64,000 nucleotides of DNA from Segetibacter sp. 3557_3 (GTDB lineage Bacteria > Bacteroidota > Bacteroidia > Chitinophagales > Chitinophagaceae): assembly GCF_004354985.1 (NCBI RefSeq), contig NZ_SMSK01000004.1, forward strand, positions 248,001-312,000, read 5' to 3'. Of the stretch, positions 36,171-45,160 are shown piece by piece. The notes beneath the pieces were generated by a model. That model did no database searches and was not told where the DNA came from. It saw only the letters and a program-made list of their open reading frames with translations. The first letter of the stretch is position 1. Each line of letters opens with the position of its first letter. Position numbers and translations under genes: made by a program.

Positions 36171-37409
36171 TTAGTGGTCAGCGCTACTCTCAAAACCAAA
36201 CAGCGTAAGCCTCACAGGGCGTGAAGAAACTTTGTGTTTGGTAATGTTATTGAAGTCCTGGAGGCTAACCTGGTGAACTTCGCCGGAAGCCGGCATTGCG
36301 ATGTAAGCATACCGGGCAGTAGCTTCCAAAACAGGCTTGTACGTATCGGATGATGCGACAGCTGTAATTACATTACCCTCTTTCGTTAGTGCCCCGGTTG
36401 AGAGATTATAGATCCGCAGTTTGCCATCAAGTGTTAGCAGCAGGAGATTCTTGCCAGCGTAATCAACCTTGCACTGGAAGGCATCACTGCCGGTATAAAT
36501 GGGAGTGATCTTGTCTGCCTCAACATCAACCAGGTATGCCCCTTTTGTAGCAACATAGCCGATAAACTTTTTTGCAGATCCCGCATAGTAAATATTCGCC
36601 AAACGAAAAGCGCCAAAGCCCGCAGGATTAGGAATGAGCCGTTGTTCGCCTGATGCCTTTACAACAAGTACCGCTCCCTCGGTTGCTGCTGATGAGGTAA
36701 ATCCGCCAAATACCGCAACGTTGCCGTCGCTGGCGTTACCATGTATTGCCCCTGTTTCGAGGGTGGAAGCATGAACAACGGAACCGCTTTGGTTGATCAC
36801 CTGAACCCGGTTTGGCGAAGCGCCGGCAGACGGGGCAATCGTAACCGCATAGGTGCCATTATTGAACTGGGTCATTGCACCATGATGCGGAAACAGACCC
36901 GCATTGATCACGGAAAATTTTGCACCGGGCTTGTTGAAGTCTGATTCATTTCCGACGCTTAACGTGCCATCGTTATCATTAAAAATAAGCGACTCGACAC
37001 CCTTACTTTTGAAGTGCGATGGTTTTAATCCGTTAGCCGTAATGTTGCTCCAACCGGGCTCACGGATCACGTCGATATGATCCACATGGGATTGAAGACC
37101 GCCGTCAAACACTTCAACGAGATTCTGATTTTGGTATAGTACGGCGGCAAATCTGCCCGAGGCTGTACCGTAAAGACTTGAGAGTGGATACTTAGCATCA
37201 AAGGCAGTTATTTTACCCGAAAACGGCTCAACCAGGTTGATCTTGTTGCTCACCTCATCGCTGACCAGCAAACGAAGGTATTTATATTCACGGGTAGGGT
37301 CTTCATGCCCGTCGAGTTGCTGATCAGCAGTGTCTTTACGACATGCCGTAAATGCGGATGCAAGGGTAAGAACAAGGCAAAGATTTCGAAGTGTTTTTCT
37401 AAAGTACAT
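36171..37409 (-). CDS. AztD-like beta-propeller lipoprotein (candidate metallochaperone)
   Basis: A 412-aa lipoprotein (LVLTLASAFTACRKD). The propeller blades resemble AztD, a periplasmic zinc chaperone: SSLYGTASGRFAAVLYQNQN, LVEVFDGGLQSHVDHIDVIR, NGLKPSHFKSKGVESLIFND and LFPHHGAMTQ place His clusters (HVDH, PHHG) where AztD binds metal. The last blades (LLTLDGKLRIYNLSTG; YIAMPASGEVHQVSL) complete the fold. Located at the 3' end of a minus-strand series with DUF4625 lipoproteins and a TonB receptor, it may hand over zinc. Metal identity is inferred from family resemblance only. Confidence 0.6.
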   Translation of the reverse strand: MYFRKTLRNLCLVLTLASAFTACRKDTADQQLDGHEDPTREYKYLRLLVSDEVSNKINLVEPFSGKITAFDAKYPLSSLYGTASGRFAAVLYQNQNLVEVFDGGLQSHVDHIDVIREPGWSNITANGLKPSHFKSKGVESLIFNDNDGTLSVGNESDFNKPGAKFSVINAGLFPHHGAMTQFNNGTYAVTIAPSAGASPNRVQVINQSGSVVHASTLETGAIHGNASDGNVAVFGGFTSSAATEGAVLVVKASGEQRLIPNPAGFGAFRLANIYYAGSAKKFIGYVATKGAYLVDVEADKITPIYTGSDAFQCKVDYAGKNLLLLTLDGKLRIYNLSTGALTKEGNVITAVASSDTYKPVLEATARYAYIAMPASGEVHQVSLQDFNNITKHKVSSRPVRLTLFGFESSADH

Positions 37410-37481
37410 GGTTTTATGGTTTAATTTTTATGAATTGCGATGGTAGTAATGCTGTTGTGTAAAGCTTGATGTTCCGGTTTT

Positions 37482-37570
37482 GGGCGCCACCCCAAGCTGC
37501 GCAAGGGGTCGGGCTTTGCGCTACTACTCCCCCGCGATCGCGGGGGGGTAGCCGCTTCAATCCCTGGCGC
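37482..37570. repeat. REP-like palindromic element
   Basis: A GC-rich 89-bp block bounded by GGGCGCC and GGCGC contains the perfect 18-bp palindrome CCCCCGCGATCGCGGGGG (37529-37546) plus minus-strand segments GCGCAAAGCCCGACCCC and CCAGGGATTGAAGCGGC. Extragenic palindromes with this composition are frequent in Chitinophagaceae genomes, and the location between genes fits. Confidence 0.6.
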
Positions 37571-37770
37571 AATGATCACGTAAAGCAGCCTGGTATTGCC
37601 GCTTGATTATCCCTGCATAAGCACAGAGCGATCCATTTGTACAAGCTGCAATGCTGCGCTGGGGTGGTGGCCTTTTTACTACGCTCCATTCGCGACGGGC
37701 TTTACCGAAACAACGTTTCAGAATAGATGGGCGAAATTTTAGGTTGTCCAATAACAATGATGTGTCTGCG
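37571..37770. other. intergenic, no gene seen
   Basis: A 66-codon minus-strand frame (37557-37757) overlaps the palindromic element and is discarded. Nothing else recognised. Confidence 0.3.
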
Positions 37771-38514
37771 TTAATTTTTGTCGAAGTGGTACTCGTACCC
37801 GATTTGTTTACCTACCTGGTCGCTTAATGTAAAATGGATATGGTAGTGGCCTTTCGGCGCATCGGAAAGGTCAATGCTTCTATTCAGATTGTGTGTAGTA
37901 TAGCCAACCATATCAGCATCCGTAAAGCTGAAGACCTTCGTCCATGCTGTTGATTGTACCCTTACATCGAGTTTCGCTATTCTTCCGGGAGCATTAATCA
38001 CCCCGGTCAATTTCAAAGCATCACCGTTCGGGTTAAGGGTCAATTGCAAACCTGTAATCGATGGCAGGGTAGGGTCGTTAACAACTTTAAACCTGCCCGT
38101 TACTTCCGATTTATTACCCAGTTGATCCGTTACAAGTAGCAACACGTCATAATCACCTACGACGGCGTCCGCAGGTACATCAAGGTGTTCGTGAAAGGTG
38201 GTGTTTTTTAGTCCTGCATATCCTGTTGTATAAATTTTGGTATAGGACCATCCCCGGCCGGATAAAACAGGGGTAATCTGGAGTTTAATCGAAGCAAGGG
38301 ATCCGGATGCAACAATGCTTGCTTCTAAATGAAAGTCGTGCCCCGGATAGGCTATTTTGTTGTTGTTGGTGCCAACTTCCAGGTTGCTGAGTATGGGCAT
38401 TGCTACATTAGCACTTTCCTTTTTACAGGCTACAAACCCGCATGAAACAATAAAAATGATTAATGCCCACCTTGCGCTGTCGCTATTTTTTCTAAGTAAG
38501 TTTTCTGTTACCAT
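37771..38514 (-). CDS. DUF4625 domain lipoprotein, two domains
   Basis: A 247-aa lipoprotein: ALIIFIVSCGFVACKKES gives the lipobox. Two DUF4625-like beta-sandwich modules follow: residues 40-140 (AYPGHDFHLEASIVASGSLASIKL, FHEHLDVPADAVVGDYDVLLLVTDQLGNKS) and 145-247 (PGRIAKLDVRV, APKGHYHIHFTLSDQVGKQIGYEYHF). DUF4625 is found almost only in Bacteroidota, usually near TonB receptors and metal genes; its function is not established. His residues in both closing strands could bind metal. It is in the presumed metal-acquisition operon. Confidence 0.7.
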   Translation of the reverse strand: MVTENLLRKNSDSARWALIIFIVSCGFVACKKESANVAMPILSNLEVGTNNNKIAYPGHDFHLEASIVASGSLASIKLQITPVLSGRGWSYTKIYTTGYAGLKNTTFHEHLDVPADAVVGDYDVLLLVTDQLGNKSEVTGRFKVVNDPTLPSITGLQLTLNPNGDALKLTGVINAPGRIAKLDVRVQSTAWTKVFSFTDADMVGYTTHNLNRSIDLSDAPKGHYHIHFTLSDQVGKQIGYEYHFDKN

Positions 38515-38544
38515 GATAATTGATTTACAAGCGATGTGATATGA

Positions 38545-39228
38545 TTACTGCTGGGTATAGGTGCCGAAATAATAAAGGCCGCTCAGCCGGAAAACGGTTA
38601 ATTGGTTGTTTGTATAAAACCCCATTTCCACATTGCTGCCACTTTTGAATTTAAAAGCGCTGTTGTTAATCAGCTCGAAAGCGTTGGACTGGTCGTTAAT
38701 GGTCTGTGGATCTGTACCGGAACCGTAGGTGGTGCCTGTTGAACTGAATTTGTAGACCAGGTCTTTTTTAAAGCTCACAGGTCCCATTTTAAATTCTTCT
38801 CCCTTAAAAGTTTTGCCGGCCAATTGATTGGTGGCTTCAATCTCCAATAGCTTACCGGTAGCCTTATATTCAGTTGTGAGCGCCCTATAGTATGCTGAGG
38901 TAAGCTCATGTTTTTCATTGATGGCAAACTTCGCTACCCGGTAATTTGCAGGATCGCTGATAATAACAATAAGCGAGTCTTTGGTAAGCGTATAATCGCC
39001 TGTAAAGTTGTTTCCCGAACTGATAAATACTGCCTTGTTGTTCTCCAGCAGGGAAATCATATAAACGCTGTTGTAGGCATTGTTTGCTGGCGTAATTGTT
39101 CCTGCCACATAATGGTCGGTAACTACAAATGGCTTTTCAGCCGGGCCCGTGTTGTCTTTTTTACAGGCTGCTAAGGAGGTCATGATTATTGCTGTAAAAA
39201 GCATCGACTTTGCAAATGTGTTCTTCAT
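38545..39228 (-). CDS. lipoprotein of unknown function
   Basis: A 227-aa lipoprotein: MLFTAIIMTSLAACKKD gives the acylation site at Cys22. The rest has lipocalin-like strands (FTGDYTLTKDSLIVIISDP, LAGKTFKGEEFKMGPVSFKKDLVYKFSSTGTTYG, NAFELINNSAFKF, QLTVFRLSGLYYFGTYTQQ) without a known motif. The spacing to the next gene in the series is 30 bp at one end and 88 bp at the other, so it belongs to the same transcription unit as the DUF4625 genes. Function unknown. Confidence 0.6.
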   Translation of the reverse strand: MKNTFAKSMLFTAIIMTSLAACKKDNTGPAEKPFVVTDHYVAGTITPANNAYNSVYMISLLENNKAVFISSGNNFTGDYTLTKDSLIVIISDPANYRVAKFAINEKHELTSAYYRALTTEYKATGKLLEIEATNQLAGKTFKGEEFKMGPVSFKKDLVYKFSSTGTTYGSGTDPQTINDQSNAFELINNSAFKFKSGSNVEMGFYTNNQLTVFRLSGLYYFGTYTQQ

Positions 39229-39316
39229 CTGGTTTGTGTTTGATTATGGGTTTGAATAATTGTTCTACGCATAGTTGATCTGGGTTAATGGTGCAGATTT
39301 AGAAGATTGTTAAAGA

Positions 39317-39787
39317 CTACTGTAGCTTTATACTTAGGCCCCTTATGGTTTGCCAACCTTCTTTATCGGTCAGGCGGATGAGGAAGTGATAATCGCCAGG
39401 ATCGATGTCCATTGGAATGGTGAGTTCGGCACTTGCCTCATAAGTCTTTAGTCCGGCCGGAATGTCGAAACTTTTGATAAACACGAAAGGCTTGAGGGCT
39501 GTTTTAAGGGGTTCTGTGCTGCACTGATTAACTTCTGTACTATGGGAGTGGTGGTCGAAGTTGTGATGGATATCTATGCCGTAACCGCCCAACTGTACAT
39601 TATCGCTAAACCTTGCCTTAAACGAAATGGTTTGTCCGCGGGTGATGCTGCTGCATTGCTTGGGAAAGGCGTCAGCAAAGTTGATGTCGATTACAGGATA
39701 TTCCGTATCGATAACAGCGCCGTCTTTTTTGCACCCTGCTATAAAAATCACGAGCGCTGTTAAGGTGGAAAATAGTAGTTGTTTCAT
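39317..39787 (-). CDS. DUF4625 domain lipoprotein, His-rich
   Basis: A 156-aa lipoprotein (STLTALVIFIAGCKKDG). One DUF4625 domain: PKQCSSITRGQTISFKARFSDNVQLGGYGIDIHHNFDHHSHS and PMDIDPGDYHFLIRLTDKEGWQT. The cluster IHHNFDHHSHS has five His and is the metal-binding candidate; two Cys (ITR preceding QCS and NQCSTEP) may form a disulfide. The protein is closer to the canonical single-domain DUF4625 than its two-domain neighbour. It is encoded downstream of the TonB receptor, which suggests a periplasmic or surface metal-capture role. Confidence 0.72.
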   Translation of the reverse strand: MKQLLFSTLTALVIFIAGCKKDGAVIDTEYPVIDINFADAFPKQCSSITRGQTISFKARFSDNVQLGGYGIDIHHNFDHHSHSTEVNQCSTEPLKTALKPFVFIKSFDIPAGLKTYEASAELTIPMDIDPGDYHFLIRLTDKEGWQTIRGLSIKLQ

Positions 39788-40133
39788 GTGATGAAATTTT
39801 GATGTTTTAAGATGATGTAGGAGTATAGCAGTGTTCTAAATCATGTTTAAATAGTACCGGCTATGCCGACATGTTGTATTGAGTTTGTTGTTTAATGCTT
39901 TCTGATCCCGTAGTGCTCTGCATGCACTGCCTGCAGCAAATAACCAGGCAGTGCTGCGATGTCACTGGCACTTCATGCTTGCCCATAGCTCCACTAATTA
40001 GTGTTATCACTTCTTCACATTAGTTTCTTAAAAAACATAGCTATTGCAGCCACTAAAAGGCAGCTTGCAATTAGTTCTGATGTTTTCATGTTGTTGGTGA
40101 TTTGTACACGTGTGATTGCATTTGCTTTGTTTG
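39788..40133. other. intergenic below the TonB receptor gene
   Basis: Apart from the 24-codon minus-strand frame described at 40015-40089, nothing is recognised. Confidence 0.3.
40015..40089 (-). CDS. possible 24-residue hydrophobic peptide
   Basis: The minus-strand ATG at 40087-40089 opens MKTSELIASCLLVAAIAMFFKKLM then stop. A charged start, one hydrophobic segment and a Lys pair at the end form a plausible microprotein 44 bp after the receptor stop codon. It may equally be chance. Confidence 0.3.
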   Translation of the reverse strand: MKTSELIASCLLVAAIAMFFKKLM

Positions 40134-42557
40134 TTATGGCTGGTTCAGGTTAACAGCTGATTGTATCCTAAATGGAATTTTAAGAGATAGTACAACGTTT
40201 CTTCCCGCTTCGGGTAATTCGATTAACCTGTAAAAGCTGGTGTGATTCAGGTAACGGGTGTTTAGTAAATTTTGGACTTGCAAACTCAATTGAACAACCT
40301 GTTTGGCAATCTTAATTTCGCTGCCGGTTTGCAGGTGGATAATTGAATAGCCGGGTGTTTTTTTCTCAGGCGGTACAATGTTGTCTTGTTTAAGGGTACG
40401 CCTGAAATCCAGCGAGAAATAGGTTTTTGAGAATGTGTTGTTTATAGCGGGCGACCAGGTGATGTTGGCTAGACCGGATGGTGGTGGGGAGAATGGCAAT
40501 GTGTATCCTCGTTTGTCGCCGGATAGTTGCCTGGCATACAGGTATTCACCCAGGAGTTCAACGCTAACCGTTTTTAAAACGTGGTACCTCGCCTGAACTT
40601 CGCCACCATAACGCATAACCCTGCTTTGGGCATATTTAAAAACCTGGTTACCTGCGCCGTAATAGTAATCGTGAGCTGATGTGGGATTAAGGTAGATGTA
40701 ATTGGGAAAGTAGTTGTAAAAAGGACTGAACTGAACAAACCACTTTTCCGTATTCCATCCCAGGCCAACATCAGCCTGGTAGGATTGTTCCGGCGAAAGG
40801 TTGGCATTGCCACGTTCGTAGCTAAAATAATGGTAGTTTACCCCATTGGCCGATAGTTCTTTGGCTATGGGCATCCGGAAGCTTTTGCCAATATTTATTC
40901 TAAAGTTGAAATCTTCCGGGTTGTAATTGATCCCTGCTGACCATACCAAACTATTAAAACGGCGCACCAGGTTTTCTGCCCGGGTTAGTTTTTGCGATAG
41001 TGTATTGTTCCCGCTTGTAACATCCGACGCAAACCAGTCGGTATACTCATGCATGTGCAACTTCCCGTAGTCGTAGCGAATGGCAGCGTGTAAACTGGTT
41101 TGTTCGTTTAGTTTGTAATGGTCGTAGATAAAAGCACCTGCTGTTGCCTGCTTAAATGCTGGCACGAGGAAGCTCCATCCTCCTATATTATTGTGCTGGT
41201 ATTCGCTGGTTATACCTGATGTAATGGTGTGCTTCCCTGATGTAACAATGTCCCTTAAGTTAACAGCAAATACATGCTTGTTAAATTCCCTTTCCAGGTT
41301 TTGTGGAGCCGACATTTCTGAAGGGTAAACCGGCGGCATATAGCCATGGTTTACATAATGGCTGAACTCTTGCCGGTAATTACGTTGGTAACCCAGGTCC
41401 ATTTCCAGCTTATGGTGCTGAAAAGTATAGGTGCTACGATTAATAACCTTGAAGTGATTGACTTCCTGGCTCGGCATCATTATGTCGCGGGCAGAGCCAT
41501 CGTGAAGGGCTGTGTTTACCCGGCGCGGTTCAAGCCCATGTGCATTTGCAAAAAAACCGCTGTTGCTATGAGTATTGCTTAAATAGAATATCGACCTGAA
41601 ATGATTACCAATATACCCTGTGTTTAGGTGAAGCCCCGTTTCACGTCCTGCAGTATTGCGCAAATAATGTTGGTGCAACGGCACGGCATAACTGTATACA
41701 TAAACGGTGTCGGCAGGCACGCGATAGTCGGCATAGTTCTGATAGGTAAACCGGGCATCAAAGAACCATCGATCTCGACGTTTGAAAAAGTTAACAGAAG
41801 TGCCCAGTGAATTATTGTTGCTTTTGCCAATCAGGTCTGCCGAGCCGCCAATCGTGTTAACACCAGGTACATTTGCAGGCTTGATATCAATGACCCCTGC
41901 TATTGCATCAGAGCCGTACACAAACGAAGCAGCACCCTTAATCAGCGCTACCTCCGCTGCTGCAAACTGGTCAATCTCCAGCCCATGATCTGCGCCCCAT
42001 TGTTGCCCTTCATGTTTAATCCCTTTTTCTACTACTACAACCCGGTTAAAGCCTAGTCCCCGAATAAGTGGTTTGGATTGACCTGAACCAATTCCGATTG
42101 TTTTAATTCCGGGCAGGCGTTCAAGGGTTTTCATCAAGCTTCCTCCGAGATTCCGTTGGATAAACTCGCTTTTGATAATTTCCAAATTAAGTGACTCTTG
42201 CTCCTTTCGTGAGGCAACGTTGCTGGTCCGAACAGTAACATGGGGTAGGTTGTCGACCTTGCTAAGGCTGATGGTTACAAACAAACTATCCTGATGTATG
42301 TCAAGGTGTACCGTTTGCCGGTTATAGCCAGGATACGATACTTCAACCCTATAGTGCCCATGAATAAGACCGACGAAAACGAAACGGCCGGTGGAGTCTG
42401 TCACCTGCTCTCCCGGGCGATCAAGAAACTTTACTAAGGCACCTGCAGCGGCAACCTGTTTGTCGTTGACCACTTCACCGGATAGTTTACCGGCCTGCGA
42501 ATAAACGTTTGGAGGTAAGCAAAAGCTTAGTAGAATAATAAAATACGGGTGCCGCAT
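40134..42557 (-). CDS. TonB-dependent outer membrane receptor, candidate metal receptor
   Basis: An 807-aa receptor: signal peptide (MRHPYFIILLSFCLPPNVYSQ), carboxypeptidase-like regulatory domain (LSGEVVNDKQVAAAGALVKF), plug (LMKTLERLPGIKTIGIGSGQ, KPLIRGLGFNRVVVVEKGIK, DQFAAAEVALIKGAASFVYG) and barrel ending in NVVLSLKIPFRIQSAVNLNQP. HEGQQWGADHGLE, many His in loops (HGLEPRRVNTALHD, SHYVNHGYMPP) and the closing SFYRLIELPEAGRNV segment resemble ZnuD-like/heavy-metal receptors. No SusD partner exists. Neighbouring AztD-like and DUF4625 lipoproteins support a metal, possibly zinc, as cargo. Confidence 0.8.
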   Translation of the reverse strand: MRHPYFIILLSFCLPPNVYSQAGKLSGEVVNDKQVAAAGALVKFLDRPGEQVTDSTGRFVFVGLIHGHYRVEVSYPGYNRQTVHLDIHQDSLFVTISLSKVDNLPHVTVRTSNVASRKEQESLNLEIIKSEFIQRNLGGSLMKTLERLPGIKTIGIGSGQSKPLIRGLGFNRVVVVEKGIKHEGQQWGADHGLEIDQFAAAEVALIKGAASFVYGSDAIAGVIDIKPANVPGVNTIGGSADLIGKSNNNSLGTSVNFFKRRDRWFFDARFTYQNYADYRVPADTVYVYSYAVPLHQHYLRNTAGRETGLHLNTGYIGNHFRSIFYLSNTHSNSGFFANAHGLEPRRVNTALHDGSARDIMMPSQEVNHFKVINRSTYTFQHHKLEMDLGYQRNYRQEFSHYVNHGYMPPVYPSEMSAPQNLEREFNKHVFAVNLRDIVTSGKHTITSGITSEYQHNNIGGWSFLVPAFKQATAGAFIYDHYKLNEQTSLHAAIRYDYGKLHMHEYTDWFASDVTSGNNTLSQKLTRAENLVRRFNSLVWSAGINYNPEDFNFRINIGKSFRMPIAKELSANGVNYHYFSYERGNANLSPEQSYQADVGLGWNTEKWFVQFSPFYNYFPNYIYLNPTSAHDYYYGAGNQVFKYAQSRVMRYGGEVQARYHVLKTVSVELLGEYLYARQLSGDKRGYTLPFSPPPSGLANITWSPAINNTFSKTYFSLDFRRTLKQDNIVPPEKKTPGYSIIHLQTGSEIKIAKQVVQLSLQVQNLLNTRYLNHTSFYRLIELPEAGRNVVLSLKIPFRIQSAVNLNQP

Positions 42558-42993
42558 CGGGGTGCTGGTTGCATGGTGTAGCTCACACTTTACGTTGTGT
42601 CTCCTTCAAGGTTTTGGTTAAACTTTCTGGGCTGCCGGTCACCACGTGTACGGTGTCGTACATCAGGCTCATTTGTACACCAGGGTGCACTGATGAGCCT
42701 GGCTCAACATATGCTGATTGGCAGGCTGCTTTAGCAAACGTGTAAGCATTAGCCTGGGGATTGGCTTCGCATACAAGAGTACCACACCAGTTAAGAGATG
42801 AAGAAAATTACAGGCGTAAAGGTGAAGAGATAAGAAATTATTTCGTCGGCTCCGGCTGGTATGTCAACATAAAGCCGGTGTACCTGATGCTGTAACATTT
42901 ACATGTGGGTGTTGCAAATTTGATATTGCAATAGATTACCGTTTTCACGGCAGTGCAATACTGCAAACACATGGCAGATTACAGAGCAGGATT
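42558..42993. other. intergenic upstream of the TonB receptor
   Basis: Open minus-strand frames cover 42592-42800 in two phases but neither shows a domain. TTGCAA-type dyads lie at 42912-42965 (separate entry). The receptor promoter was not located. Confidence 0.35.
42912..42965. promoter_or_regulatory. cluster of TTGCAA dyads, candidate metal-regulator sites
   Basis: TTGCAAATTTGATATTGCAA (42912-42931) has 6-bp palindromic ends, and TGCAATACTGCA (42954-42965) repeats the half-site. A further TGCAAA...TTTGCA pair lies around the 43337-43366 promoter. Repetition next to metal genes suggests a Zur/Fur-type site, but I cannot match a known consensus. Confidence 0.3.
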
Positions 42994-43332
42994 TTAAGCG
43001 AGCGAAGGAGGGCCGCGGTCGGTAGCGACGGAACCAATGGAGGTAATAACAGCAAAAGACGATTGCGTCTTTTTTATGGAGGTTTTAAAATCAGGCGATT
43101 TTATGGTGTAGGTATTGGTGACTGGCACAGCACCGTTAGCAAGATGATAATCACAAATGGTACACTTGTCACTTGTTTTAATGAGGGCTCCGTCTACTTT
43201 AATTTTAAGGGTAGCTGTAGACTCTTTTGAAGTGTGACTGTGAAACACCTTTACACCATGTACAATAACAAACAATCCCAATAGGAGAAGTGAAATGATC
43301 TTCTGGTAAAAGTTTGTTGGTGTTGATTGCAC
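42994..43332 (-). CDS. small exported Cys/His protein with RGPPSLA end
   Basis: The frame is open from 43461, but the GTG at 43332 sits just before the hydrophobic leader (QKIISLLLLGLFVIVHGVKV) and beside a matched promoter, giving about 112 aa. After the leader come FHSHT and DKCTICDYHLANGA, a Cys-x-x-Cys-x-x-His cluster, and a RGPPSLA terminus. Small Bacteroidota proteins with FHxH, CxxCxxH and a C-terminal RxPP are found directly upstream of metal TonB receptor genes. It is likely periplasmic and metal-related; function unproven. Confidence 0.65.
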   Translation of the reverse strand: MQSTPTNFYQKIISLLLLGLFVIVHGVKVFHSHTSKESTATLKIKVDGALIKTSDKCTICDYHLANGAVPVTNTYTIKSPDFKTSIKKTQSSFAVITSIGSVATDRGPPSLA

Positions 43333-43336
43333 GGTG

Positions 43337-43366
43337 CAAATATAGCGGTATTTACCATTTTTGCAA
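43337..43366 (-). promoter_or_regulatory. Bacteroidota-type promoter for the small Cys/His gene
   Basis: Minus strand: -7 element TATATTTG (43344-43337, fits TAnnTTTG) and -33 TTG (43366-43364) with exactly 19 bases between them. The predicted start of transcription falls at about 43332, the same base as the GTG, so translation may be leaderless or begin at another codon. Confidence 0.5.
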
Positions 43367-43461
43367 CAATGATGTAATTTTTTAGAAGCAATTTTTTGGG
43401 ATAATTTTTTCGCCATACAATCTAATAGACAGGATCGTGATGCTGCGTTTATAGTAGGCAT

Positions 43462-43767
43462 GACAATTACGGTGGAGGGGAAAAATGATGTCCATTGCTA
43501 CCAGGTCCGCCACCAGGTTTCTTTTATCCTGTTTATATTGGCTGTTCGTACGGGATACGTTTTAGCAATATCGCCGCCGCTCGCTGGCATTATCGGATTT
43601 GCCTGTAGCAAATATTCAGTTAAAACATTCTTTCTGCCATCGCAATCTGACTGGTCGCGAATCAGGGTTGCAAGCCCGTTGGTTTAGCTAATTGGAGGCG
43701 ACCCCCCCAGAGACCGGTTAACCATGTGATGCTTCGTTTTAATTGTTTCTCGCCGGTTGCCATTCGT
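43462..43767. other. intergenic, weak ORF rejected
   Basis: A 75-codon plus-strand frame (43460-43687) has one hydrophobic stretch but no domain; I do not call it. Nothing else is recognised. Confidence 0.3.
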
Positions 43768-44805
43768 TTACGCCGAACCCCTATCTTTTTGCGCGGCATA
43801 ACGTTGTGCCATAATACTCGCTATGATCAGTTGTAAGGCGTGGTATAGCATAACGGGCAACAGGATAATCCCTGTTACTTCGCTGCCTGCAAACAGTACC
43901 TTCGACATAACCGTACCATGTACCAGCGACTTTTTAGAACTGCAAAAAAGGGCGGTAATGGTATCCTCCCGGTCGAACCGCAACAATCTGCAAAAGGCCT
44001 TAACGATAAAAAAAACAACAAAAAACAGCACGGCCATACATGCTGTCAACAACAGCAGATCCTGAATGCTGAAATCCCTGAACATATCACGTTCGAACGA
44101 CTCGCAGAAAGATGTGTATACAATAAGCAGGATTATAGATTGGTCAAAGTTTTTCAATAGCTTTTTATTTCGTTCGGCAAAGTCTCCCCACTTCTTATGT
44201 AGTAATATACCGAGGACAACCGGCGCCAGCACCTGGAGGGCAAGCTTTATTATTATCGCTGTTAAGTCAAACTGACCAGGGGCACTATCCAATACCAATC
44301 CCATCAAGGTCGGTGTAATAAATACGCCCAGCAAACTTGAAATGCTGGCATTGAAGATTGCCGCAGGCATGTTGCCGCGCGCAATTGAAACCATTACTAC
44401 AGATGAAGAAACGGTGGACGGTAATGCCGCAAGAAAAAATACACCCAGCCACAGATATTGATTGCTTTCATTTTTAAAGATTTGCATGGCTGCAAATACC
44501 AATACCGGGAATAACACAAAGATGGTAAGCTGAACAAGTAAGTGAAGCTTCCATTTGCTTAAGCCGGCCTTTAGCTTCTCTGGGCTCAACCGTAAACCGT
44601 AAAAGAAGAAAATAAACGAAACTCCCCACGAGGCGATATTGGCCAGCGAAAATGTGCCTTCATAAACACCGGGGCCCGGAAAAAGCCGGGCCAAAACGAT
44701 CATTGCCAGTAACAGAATCACAAACGTATCCAGCCCGATTTTGCTCAGGAAGCCTGGTTTTGGCAATACCCCTTCATTTTGATTTTGTAGATCTCCAGTA
44801 TTCAT
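43768..44805 (-). CDS. SBF-like (bile acid:sodium symporter family) membrane transporter
   Basis: A 345-aa protein with about ten membrane helices in the PF13593/SLC10A7-like layout: ASWGVSFIFFFYGLRLSPEKLKAGL, FFLAALPSTVSSSVVMVSIARGNMPAAIFNASISSLLGVFITP, and ALFCSSKKSLVHGTVMSKVLF in the conserved KKSL crossover region. Substrate is unknown for bacterial members; eukaryotic relatives influence Ca2+ and sterol handling. It is divergent from the PQQ dehydrogenase gene and is probably a separate transcription unit from the metal cluster beyond 43767. Confidence 0.85.
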   Translation of the reverse strand: MNTGDLQNQNEGVLPKPGFLSKIGLDTFVILLLAMIVLARLFPGPGVYEGTFSLANIASWGVSFIFFFYGLRLSPEKLKAGLSKWKLHLLVQLTIFVLFPVLVFAAMQIFKNESNQYLWLGVFFLAALPSTVSSSVVMVSIARGNMPAAIFNASISSLLGVFITPTLMGLVLDSAPGQFDLTAIIIKLALQVLAPVVLGILLHKKWGDFAERNKKLLKNFDQSIILLIVYTSFCESFERDMFRDFSIQDLLLLTACMAVLFFVVFFIVKAFCRLLRFDREDTITALFCSSKKSLVHGTVMSKVLFAGSEVTGIILLPVMLYHALQLIIASIMAQRYAAQKDRGSA

Positions 44806-45160
44806 GCGTCAAAGTTATAGTTGCCAAATGGCAGCGAATGAGCTTACAGATGTAAACATTGTCGCTGTATGGTTGTTGATGAAGCGAGGGCAAAAAGGGG
44901 GAAGCAAGAAACGAACCACCATGTTTAACAAGCGATGCGACTGGTTCCCCTGCTATGACTAAAGTGTGACAAGCGCATACGACATGTGTTCCGGAATGCA
45001 TTCTTGTTCACGTGCATTATTGCTCATCATTTTCTTATGCTTTCGAGATACAGGGTGCAAACTGTTGTGCTACTTATTTCCCCAATCTGCATTTGCCTGA
45101 CCATCTTTTACCCACTGGTTGCGGGGTATTATAATTGATGTTATCCCCGAAACATTTTGC
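44806..45160. other. divergent intergenic region
   Basis: Promoters for the transporter (minus) and the dehydrogenase (plus) must lie here; I could not define them. No ORF. Confidence 0.3.

Noticed and set aside
42592-42800. Open minus-strand frames upstream of the TonB receptor gene.
   Set aside because: Two different phases are open over the same stretch and neither contains a known motif or a good start.
43460-43687. 75-codon ORF with one hydrophobic stretch.
   Set aside because: It overlaps a divergent gap, starts beside the other gene start, and shows no family features.
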